Source: Streptomyces avermitilis MA-4680 = NBRC 14893
Lineage (GTDB): Bacteria; Actinomycetota; Actinomycetes; Streptomycetales; Streptomycetaceae
Assembly (NCBI RefSeq): GCF_000009765.2
Contig: NC_003155.5
Span: 4,774,001 to 4,838,000 of the forward strand
DNA length: 64,000 bases
Direction: 5' to 3'
The number at the start of each line of letters is the position of its first letter. Position 1 is the first letter of the stretch. The notes under the pieces were generated by a model, which was given only the letters and a program-made list of their open reading frames with translations, was not told the DNA's origin and made no database searches. Made by a program: the position numbers and the translations under genes. Of the stretch, positions 48,801-55,508 are shown piece after piece.

Positions 48801-50225
48801 GTGGCAGCCGCGAAGTCGCCCCAGGGAGCCGCCGGGATCGGTGGGGTCAAGGGGAGCAGCGGGAGTGGCGGATCGGGCCGGGTGCGTGGCGCCGTCCGCT
48901 CGGTCGGCCGCGCCCTGCACTTCCCGGTCACCGGAACGGCCCGCGGCATCCGCAGGGCCACACACGCGCACGGCGCAGGCGAGTCCGGCCTCGGCAAACT
49001 GATCGAGCTGCACGCGGTGAACGGCGCCGGTGACGTCATGATCACCGTCGCTCTCGCCTCCACCGTCTTCTTCTCGGTGCCCACCGACGAGGCCCGCGGC
49101 CGCGTCGCCCTCTACCTCGCCATCACCATGGCGCCCTTCACCCTGCTCGCCCCGGTGATCGGCCCGCTCCTCGACCGCCTGCCGCACGGCCGCCGCGCCG
49201 CGATGGCCGGCGCGATGCTCGCCCGCGCCCTGCTCGCGCTGATCATCTCCGGCGCCGTCGCCAGCGGCAGCCTCCAGCTGTACCCGGCCGCCCTCGGCGT
49301 ACTGGTCGCCTCCAAGGCCTACGGAGTCGTACGCAGCGCCGTGGTCCCCCGTCTGCTCCCACCCCGCTTCTCCCTGGTGAAGGCGAACTCCCGCGTCACC
49401 CTCGGCGGGCTGCTCGCCACCGGCGTGGCCGCCCCCATCGGCGCGGGCCTCCAGGCCCTCGGCTCCCGCTGGCCGCTCTACGGCGCCTTCGTGATCTTCG
49501 TGGCCGGAACGTTCCTGTCGTTCTCCCTGCCGCCGAAGGTCGACTCGGCCAAGGGCGAGGACACGGCACTGCTCGCGGCGGACCCGGAGCACCTGCACGG
49601 CCCGCACCGGGGGCAGCTCAAGCGCCCCGGACTGCGCACCGTGGGAACGGCCGTCACCCACGCCCTCGCCGCCAACGCGGCCCTGCGCTGTCTGTCCGGC
49701 TTCCTGATCTTCTTCCTCGCCTTCCTGCTGCGCGAGCACCCGCTCACCGGCGAGAGCGCGGCGGTGTCGCTGGGGATAGTGGGCGTGGCGGCGGGCACGG
49801 GCAACGCGCTGGGCACGGCGGTCGGCGCCTGGCTGAAGTCACGCGCGCCGGAGGTGATCATCGTGACGGTGGTGGCCTTCGTACTGGCCGCGGCGATCAC
49901 GGCGGCCCTCTTCTTCGGCGCGTTCCTGGTCACGTGCCTCGCGGCGGTGGCCGGCTTCGCGCAGGCCCTCGCGAAGCTGTCGCTGGACGCGTTGATCCAG
50001 CGGGACGTGCCGGAGCTGGTCCGTACGTCCGCGTTCGCGCGCTCCGAGACCCTGCTCCAGGTGGCGTGGGTGCTGGGCGGCGCGATCGGCATCGCCCTGC
50101 CGCTCAACGGCTCGCTCGGCCTCTCCGTGGCCGCCGGGATCGTCGCCGTCGGGTGGCTGACGACGGTGCGCGGGCTGCTCGGCGCGGCCCGGCACGGCGG
50201 CCCCGCGCGCCCACGCGTCGACTGA
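48801..50225 (+). CDS. MFS transporter
   Basis: 474 residues from GTG 48801. Twelve hydrophobic segments; the first is preceded by a Gly/Ser-rich and basic region of about 60 residues (GVKGSSGSGGSGRVRG). Segments such as TMAPFTLLAPVIGPLLDRLP and KAYGVVRSAVVPRLLPP resemble MFS_1 exporters of the NarK/UhpC-like fold without a clear substrate signature. The same gene commonly precedes the DUF2771-mqnB-mqnD block in Streptomyces. Its -10 box sits six bases before the start, so the transcript is leaderless. Confidence 0.88.
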   Translation: MAAAKSPQGAAGIGGVKGSSGSGGSGRVRGAVRSVGRALHFPVTGTARGIRRATHAHGAGESGLGKLIELHAVNGAGDVMITVALASTVFFSVPTDEARGRVALYLAITMAPFTLLAPVIGPLLDRLPHGRRAAMAGAMLARALLALIISGAVASGSLQLYPAALGVLVASKAYGVVRSAVVPRLLPPRFSLVKANSRVTLGGLLATGVAAPIGAGLQALGSRWPLYGAFVIFVAGTFLSFSLPPKVDSAKGEDTALLAADPEHLHGPHRGQLKRPGLRTVGTAVTHALAANAALRCLSGFLIFFLAFLLREHPLTGESAAVSLGIVGVAAGTGNALGTAVGAWLKSRAPEVIIVTVVAFVLAAAITAALFFGAFLVTCLAAVAGFAQALAKLSLDALIQRDVPELVRTSAFARSETLLQVAWVLGGAIGIALPLNGSLGLSVAAGIVAVGWLTTVRGLLGAARHGGPARPRVD

Positions 50226-50337
50226 CCGCACCGATTCCGCACCCGTCGGCCGCACCCACCCGCCGACCGCCCAGCCACACCTACCTGCCGACCGACGCCG
50301 CCCATCCACACCCACCCGCCGACCCCGACCACCTACA

Positions 50338-50358
50338 CCCACCCACCCACACCCACCC
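50338..50358 (-). other. G-quadruplex-forming tract
   Basis: Five runs of CCC on the plus strand (50338, 50342, 50346, 50352, 50356) separated by one to three bases give GGG runs on the minus strand with loops T, TGT, T and T. It lies in the 208-bp gap before the DUF2771 gene, surrounded by further CACCC-rich sequence. Short loops predict a stable parallel quadruplex. Confidence 0.7.
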
Positions 50359-50421
50359 AGCCGCACCCACCCGCCGCGGCACGCCGCACCCCCACATGAG
50401 GGCGGCGCCGGACCCGCCCGA

Positions 50422-50427
50422 TAGCCT
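50422..50427 (+). promoter_or_regulatory. -10 box TAGCCT of a leaderless promoter
   Basis: Ends six bases before ATG 50434 of the DUF2771 gene; no Shine-Dalgarno sequence is present. Confidence 0.5.
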
Positions 50428-50433
50428 TCGGCC

Positions 50434-50937
50434 ATGACCTCCCTGCCCCGCGGCAGAGCCGCTAATGGAAATCGCGCTGTGCGCCGCCGCCGCGCCGTCG
50501 CCGCCGCCGGTGCCGTTTCCGCCGGACTGCTCGTCCTGTCCGCCTGCGACAAGCCGACGCCGCTGTCGACGATCACCGTCGGCCAGAGCTCGGTGAGCTC
50601 GGAAGCCTCCTGCTACAACGACGGCAAGCCGCTCGCGACCGCGGACCTGGCGAAGTGCCTGAAGGACACGGACATCAAGTCCATCAAGGTCGACCCCGAC
50701 GAGACGGTCCGCTTCGGCGTGGACCCGGACGTCGCGAAAAAGGGCTGGACGATCCTGATGAACGGCCAGGCGCTGACCGAGGCCAGCAAGAAGACGTACC
50801 GCACGATCCCGGGCAGCGTGTTCTTCAACGCGCAGTACGGCGCGAGCGGCAACTCCACGCTGGTCTCCATCCAGGAGGGCGAGAAGGCGCCGTTCACCGG
50901 CCTGTGGTCCTTCAAGCTCAAGAAGGACGCGGGCTGA
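50434..50937 (+). CDS. DUF2771 lipoprotein
   Basis: 167 residues. An Arg-rich head (AVRRRRAVAAAGAVSAGLLV) leads to the lipobox LSAC, so the mature protein is lipid-modified on the outer membrane leaflet. The rest is the DUF2771 domain with a Cys pair (EASCYNDGKPL, LAKCLKD) that may form a disulfide. Function unknown. First gene of a likely mqn operon: its stop TGA is overlapped by the mqnB start as CTGA. Confidence 0.9.
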   Translation: MTSLPRGRAANGNRAVRRRRAVAAAGAVSAGLLVLSACDKPTPLSTITVGQSSVSSEASCYNDGKPLATADLAKCLKDTDIKSIKVDPDETVRFGVDPDVAKKGWTILMNGQALTEASKKTYRTIPGSVFFNAQYGASGNSTLVSIQEGEKAPFTGLWSFKLKKDAG

Positions 50938-51665
50938 CCACGCCCGCCCCACGCGTCCTCGTAGCCACCGCGGTCCCGGCCGAACGGGACGCGGTGGCAC
51001 GGGCGTTCACGCCCGCGCCGCACGAGGTCCCGCTCCCGGGGGCGACCCTCCACCGGATCCTCCACGGGAGCGGCGGTCACGACCTGCTGGCCGCCGGCGT
51101 CGGCCCCGCCCTCGCCGCCGCCTCCACCGCGACCGCGCTCACCGCGGCCGCCCTCGCCGGCACCCCGTACGACCTCGTCGTCTCCGCCGGGATCGCGGGC
51201 GGTTTCCAGCCGGACGCCCCGGTCGGCTCCCTCGTCGTCGCCGACACGATCACCGTGGCGGATCTCGGCGCGGACACCGCCACCGGCTTCCTGCCGGTCA
51301 CCGAGCTGGGCTTCGGAACCGTCACCCACCATCCACCGGAAACACTCGTACGAGCGGTCGCGGACTCCACCGGGGCGCGCGCCGGAGTCGTGCTCACCGT
51401 CTCCACGGTGACCGGCACCGCCGAGCGCGCCGCGGAACTCCGTGCCCGTCACCCTCGTGCGCTGGCCGAGGCCATGGAGGGCTTCGGGGTGGCCGAGGCG
51501 GCCGCCGCGCACGGCACGCCCGTGCTGGAGATACGCGCCGTCTCGAACCCCGTCGGCCCGCGCGACCGTGCCGCCTGGCGCATCGGCGACGCTCTCGCGG
51601 CCCTCACGGAGGGCTTCGGGAAGCTGGCGCCCGCCCTGGAGAGTTGGAACCCGCATGAGCTCTGA
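50934..51665 (+). CDS. mqnB: Futalosine hydrolase
   Basis: 243 residues. Nucleoside-phosphorylase-fold enzyme releasing hypoxanthine from futalosine in the alternative menaquinone pathway. RVLVATAVPAERDAV at the start, GVGPALAAASTATAL, LVVSAGIAGGFQPDAPVGSL, and AEAMEGFGVAEAAAAHGTPV with the catalytic Glu segment. There is no ATG, GTG or TTG in frame before codon 21. The CTG at 50934 overlaps the upstream TGA as CTGA and has AAGGA at proper distance, so CTG is the probable start. mqnD follows with an 11-bp overlap. Confidence 0.93.
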   Translation: MTTPAPRVLVATAVPAERDAVARAFTPAPHEVPLPGATLHRILHGSGGHDLLAAGVGPALAAASTATALTAAALAGTPYDLVVSAGIAGGFQPDAPVGSLVVADTITVADLGADTATGFLPVTELGFGTVTHHPPETLVRAVADSTGARAGVVLTVSTVTGTAERAAELRARHPRALAEAMEGFGVAEAAAAHGTPVLEIRAVSNPVGPRDRAAWRIGDALAALTEGFGKLAPALESWNPHEL

Positions 51666-52509
51666 AAGCCGACCGCTGCAGATCGCGTACTCCCCCTGCC
51701 CGAACGACACCTTCGTCTTCGACGCCTGGGCCCACGACCGGGTCCCGGACGCGCCCGCCCTCGACGTCACCTTCGCGGACATCGACATCACCAACGGCAT
51801 GGCCGAGCGCGGCGAGTTCGACGTGCTGAAGGTGTCGTACGCCGTGCTGCCGTACGTCCTCGACGAGTACGCGCTGCTGCCGTGCGGCGGTGCGCTGGGC
51901 CGGGGCTGCGGCCCGCTGGTGCTCACCCGCGAGGCGGACGCCGACCTGACGGGCCGAACGGTCGCCGTGCCGAGCGAGAAGTCGACCGCGTACCTCCTGT
52001 TCCGCCTCTGGGCGGCGGACACGGTCCCCGGCGGGGTCGGCGAGATCGTGGTCATGCCGTTCCACGAGATCATGCCGGCGGTACGGGACGGCAAGGTCGA
52101 CGCGGGCCTGGTCATCCACGAGGCCCGTTTCACGTACCAGAACTACGGCCTGCACAAGCTGGCCGACATGGGCGAGCACTGGGAGCGCACGACGGGCCTG
52201 CCGATCCCCCTCGGCGCGATCATCGCCAAGCGCTCACTGGGTGTGGAGACGCTCACCCGGCTCGCCTCCGCCACCCGCGCCTCCGTCCGAGCCGCCTGGG
52301 CCGACCCCGCGGCCTCCCGCCCGTACGTCCTGGAACACGCCCAGGAGATGGACCCGGCGGTGGCGGACCAGCACATCGGCCTGTACGTCAACGAGTTCAC
52401 CGCCGACCTCGGCGAGGACGGCTACGCGGCCGTCCGCGGGCTCCTCACGCGTGCGGCGGCCGAGGGGCTGGTGCCGCCCCTCGGCCCTGACGCGCTGAAC
52501 TTCCCGTGA
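51655..52509 (+). CDS. mqnD: 1,4-dihydroxy-6-naphthoate synthase
   Basis: 284 residues. Converts cyclic dehypoxanthine futalosine to 1,4-dihydroxy-6-naphthoate. Solute-binding-protein fold with the family motif IAYSPCPNDTFVFDAWAHDR, then FDVLKVSYAVLPYVL, TVAVPSEKSTAYLLFRLW, and AGLVIHEARFTYQNYGL. ATG 51655. It overlaps mqnB by 11 bp, so the two are translated from one mRNA. A terminator follows. Confidence 0.96.
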   Translation: MSSESRPLQIAYSPCPNDTFVFDAWAHDRVPDAPALDVTFADIDITNGMAERGEFDVLKVSYAVLPYVLDEYALLPCGGALGRGCGPLVLTREADADLTGRTVAVPSEKSTAYLLFRLWAADTVPGGVGEIVVMPFHEIMPAVRDGKVDAGLVIHEARFTYQNYGLHKLADMGEHWERTTGLPIPLGAIIAKRSLGVETLTRLASATRASVRAAWADPAASRPYVLEHAQEMDPAVADQHIGLYVNEFTADLGEDGYAAVRGLLTRAAAEGLVPPLGPDALNFP

Positions 52510-52519
52510 CCGTTGGGAT

Positions 52520-52555
52520 GTCGCATCAGATGTCTGACCGGACGCCTGATGCGAC
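52520..52555. terminator. Bidirectional terminator between mqnD and the cold-shock gene
   Basis: GTCGCATCAG (52520-52529) pairs with CTGATGCGAC (52546-52555) around a 16-base loop. Stops of the two convergent genes lie 10 and 6 bp outside. Confidence 0.75.
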
Positions 52556-52561
52556 GTCCGT

Positions 52562-52945
52562 TCAGACGTCCAACTGGTCGGCGACCGCCCGCAGCAGGCC
52601 CGCGATCTTCTTGCCCGAGGTCTTCTCGGGATAGCGGCCCTTCTCCAGCATCGGCGTGATGTTCTCGAGGAGGGTCGTCAAATCCTGGACGATGGACGCC
52701 AGTTCATCGGGCTTGCGACGCTGTGCAGCCGCAACCGACGGGGTCGGGTCCAGCAGGACCACCGACAGTGCCTGGTCACCGCGCTGCCCGGCGACTACGC
52801 CGAACTCCACGCGCTGGCCCGGCTTGAGGGCTTCGACTCCGGCGGGGAGGACCGAGGAATGAACGAAGACGTCACCGCCGTCGTCGCGGGAGAGAAAGCC
52901 GAAGCCCTTCTCGCTGTTGAACCACTTGACCTTGCCGGTAGGCAC
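52562..52945 (-). CDS. Cold-shock domain protein with C-terminal extension
   Basis: 127 residues, about twice the size of a standard Csp. The cold-shock fold is at 1-67 with RNP1 KGFGFL (13-18) and RNP2 VFVHS (26-30). The C-terminal half (RKPDELASIVQDLTTLLENI, KKIAGLLRAVADQL) is helical and may mediate oligomerisation. It binds single-stranded RNA or DNA. GTG 52943-52945. The extended form is common in actinobacteria. Confidence 0.93.
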   Translation of the reverse strand: MPTGKVKWFNSEKGFGFLSRDDGGDVFVHSSVLPAGVEALKPGQRVEFGVVAGQRGDQALSVVLLDPTPSVAAAQRRKPDELASIVQDLTTLLENITPMLEKGRYPEKTSGKKIAGLLRAVADQLDV

Positions 52946-53093
52946 GTCTGTCCTCGTCCTCGTACTCGTCGGAAACTGCTCGGAAAACTGCTCTGGATAG
53001 CACTACAGCGGGTCCCGGACCCGCCGGTACCAAGGCTAATGGTCCGGCGGCTGGTGACAAGACGTCGCCGAACCATTCCTTCGCGCTGGGAAC

Positions 53094-53099
53094 TACCCT
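53094..53099 (+). promoter_or_regulatory. -10 box TACCCT of a leaderless promoter
   Basis: Six bases before GTG 53106 of the two-helix membrane protein; no Shine-Dalgarno sequence. Confidence 0.5.
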
Positions 53100-53105
53100 G
53101 GTCCG

Positions 53106-53360
53106 GTGCGTGACAAAACCCAACCGAATTCCGCCGCGGCCGGTGACCGACTGATCCGTGCCGGAGCCATTGTGTTCTTCGTCGGAGCCGCGGCCACTCT
53201 GGTCACCGTGGCCCCACTACTGCTCGGCACCACTCCTTTTCCGACATACATGTTCGGGCTGAGCATGCTTATGGGTGTCGGATTCCTGTTGGCCGGAGCC
53301 GGAGTCCTCCAGTCCATCGCGGAAGGGCGCCGCCGGGCGCGCGGCTCCCAGGCGCATTGA
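53106..53360 (+). CDS. Two-helix membrane protein of unknown function
   Basis: 84 residues: short polar N-terminus, helix AGAIVFFVGAAATLVTVAPL, loop, helix FGLSMLMGVGFLLAGAGVLQ, and a basic C-terminus (EGRRRARGSQAH). No named domain. GTG 53106 directly follows a -10 box. Convergent with the HAD gene, whose stop begins at the next base. Confidence 0.82.
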   Translation: MRDKTQPNSAAAGDRLIRAGAIVFFVGAAATLVTVAPLLLGTTPFPTYMFGLSMLMGVGFLLAGAGVLQSIAEGRRRARGSQAH

Positions 53361-53981
53361 TCACGAGCGCGAGCGGTGGCTCTCCAGCCAGCCGGGGAAC
53401 TCCGTGAGGTCGGCCAGTACGACATCCGCGCCCGCCGCCCGCAGTTCGGCCGCGTCGCACGGCCCGGTGGCGACCGCAACGGCGTACGCGTCGGCGGTAC
53501 GTGCTCCGCGTACGTCTCCGGTGTGGTCGCCGACGTAGACGCCCGCCGCGTGCTCGAGCAGCGCCTCCGCCTTGCCCTCGGCCCACAGGTCGCCGATGAC
53601 CGCGTCGGGCTCGATGCCGAGGTGCTCCAGGTGGAGCTTGGCGTTGGGCTCGTACTTGGCGGTGACGACGATCGCGCGTCCGCCGGCCGCCTGCACGGCC
53701 GCTATCGCCGCACGGGCGCCGGGCATCGCGGGGGTCGGCGCGATGGCGTGCGTGGGGTACATCTCACGGTAGACGTCGGCCATGGCCGCGACCTGCTCCG
53801 CCGGGAACCAGTTGACGAGTTCGTCCGCCAGGGGCGGGCCGAGCCGGGTGACGGCCAGGTCGGCGTCGATGTACGTGCCCGTCCGCGCGGAAAGCGCCTG
53901 GTAGCAGGCGTGGATACCGGGCCGGGAGTCGATCAGGGTCATGTCGAGGTCGAAGCCGACGGTCAGTGCGCGAGAGGTCAT
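53361..53981 (-). CDS. HAD-superfamily hydrolase (phosphoglycolate-phosphatase-like)
   Basis: 206 residues. Motif I GFDLDMTLIDSRPG with the nucleophile Asp, motif II in AIVVTAKYEP, motif III Lys near AKLHLEHLG, motif IV VYVGDHTGDVRGARTAD. Cap domain of the C1 type between motifs I and II. Probably a phosphatase of small phosphorylated metabolites. ATG 53979-53981 is preferred because CACAAT lies seven bases upstream; another in-frame ATG three codons earlier is possible. Confidence 0.92.
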   Translation of the reverse strand: MTSRALTVGFDLDMTLIDSRPGIHACYQALSARTGTYIDADLAVTRLGPPLADELVNWFPAEQVAAMADVYREMYPTHAIAPTPAMPGARAAIAAVQAAGGRAIVVTAKYEPNAKLHLEHLGIEPDAVIGDLWAEGKAEALLEHAAGVYVGDHTGDVRGARTADAYAVAVATGPCDAAELRAAGADVVLADLTEFPGWLESHRSRS

Positions 53982-54325
53982 ATGGGCCATTGTGCCCAGA
54001 CGCGGCGCTCAGCCCACGCGGGCCCAGACCCTGAGACGGACCGGCCCCGGACCCGCGCCCCCAGCCGGTCCGGCACCGTGCCACCGGCCCGCACCGCCCA
54101 GGATGGGCACCGCCCCGGACCGGGGCCCGTACCCACCCGGACCGGCACCCCGCACCGCACCCCGAATCCCGCACCGCACCGCACCGCACCGCACCTGCAC
54201 CAGACCCACACCCCGCCGCGGACCCGAATCCGTACCGGACCGGCCGTGGCAGCGGAACCGGAACCGGAACCCGCGCGGGCCCACCCGCGCAAGATCACGG
54301 CACGCCCCTCCACGCGCCGCCCGCG
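53982..54325. repeat. 344-bp gap with simple repeats
   Basis: Contains GCACC/ACCGC pentanucleotide repeats (GCACCGCACCGCACCGCACC near 54173-54192) and GGAACC hexanucleotide repeats (near 54252-54269), plus CCGGxCCxGC stretches. No gene with proper start is present on either strand; a long minus-strand frame over this stretch is a shadow. Confidence 0.6.
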
Positions 54326-55376
54326 TCAGCGTCGCCGCTGGGACCGCCACACCAGGAACAGTGCCGAGGCGACAGCCGCCCCCCGCACCACCCACGGCCA
54401 GGTCTCCGTGACCGCGTCGTTCATGTGTCCCGTGGCGATCGGATCCCCCCACCGGCGCTCCGTACGGCCCCACAGCCAGACGATCCCCGCGGCCGCGGCC
54501 GCCCCGGGCAGGCCCAGGACCGCCCACTTCGACTCGACGGGCGTCAGCCGGCGGGAGGCGTAGGCGATGAGCCAGCCGAGCCCGAGCGCGAACCAGTTGC
54601 CGAGGACGGCACCGGCGACGAGAAGCCCGGCGGCCAGCAGGAGCAGCGGGTTGCTCCAGCCGCTGAGCCGGGGCCTGAGCAGCATCCGGCGCGGAGGCGC
54701 GGCGGCGGCCTCCTCGCCCGCGGGAGCGCCGGCCGGCGAGGCGTCGACGACCGGTTCGGCTCCCGGCCCCTGCCCGGCCCCGTGCGGCCGGTCCTCCCGC
54801 GCGCTGTCCTCCTGCGGCGGCTTGAGTATCTCGGGGATCTCCACGCCCCCGGTGAACCCGGGCACGCTGTCCCCGAGCCCGAACGGACTGCTGTCCGTCC
54901 GCCACCAGTCGGGCTGCGTGGCACTGTCCCCCAGCTCGTGCGTGCCGGCGAGGTGCGGCGGGGAGGGCGCGTCCCGGTCCCGTTCGTGAGCGGACCGCCC
55001 GGAACCGGTAACCTGAACGTGAACCGGAGTCGGCCGGCCGCGGACGCGGTACGACCCGGCGCAACCCCCTCGGCCGCGCCTCGGGTTCGGGTTCGCTCAC
55101 CCGCTGGACGGGGACGGCGGCCCGCGCCTCGGCGGCGCCCCCGGCCGTACCGTCACCCGCGGCGGCGACGACCTCGTCGGGCGTGCCCAGGCGGGCGAGG
55201 ATGCGACGGACGACGGCCGGACTGTCGACCGGGGTCTTCGCCCGGCGCCGGTCGATCTCGTTGCGCAGCTCGGAGACGAGCCGCATCCGCGTCCCCGACG
55301 GCAGCTGCCGCTGCTGGGCCAGGTCTCCGACCCGGCTCAGATAGTCGAAGACGAGCTGGTCACTCTCGATCCCCAC
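54326..55376 (-). pseudogene. HAAS-domain membrane protein disrupted by a 19-bp insertion
   Basis: GTG 55374-55376, with GGAGGGG upstream, starts MGIESDQLVFDYLSRVGDLA and an N-terminal HAAS signalling domain (about 75 residues). The frame is then lost. The downstream half, in another frame, is PSPPHLAGTHELGDSATQPD, then VPGFTGGVEIPEILKPP, and three transmembrane helices ending WRSQRRR. GAACCGG occurs at 55002 and 55021: removing the 19 bp 55002-55020 joins both halves into one 343-residue protein with no stop. So this is one gene with a recent 19-bp insertion, unless it is a sequencing artefact. HAAS proteins are linked to PadR-type regulation. Confidence 0.8.
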
Positions 55377-55508
55377 GAAGTCCCCTCCGGGGCGGGCGCG
55401 TTGGATACCCCGTGGTGACGACGGTAGCGCAGGCGGGCGGCAATCGGCCGGTCCGGCGTTCGCGGACGCGCACCCCCGCCGTCACCCCCACCCGCTAACG
55501 TGGATCGG

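Noticed and set aside
54009..55376. 455-residue protein read in one frame through the HAAS gene
   Set aside because: After the 19-bp insertion the frame is out of phase: arginine/glycine-rich shadow without domain character, while the other frame shows the expected transmembrane helices.
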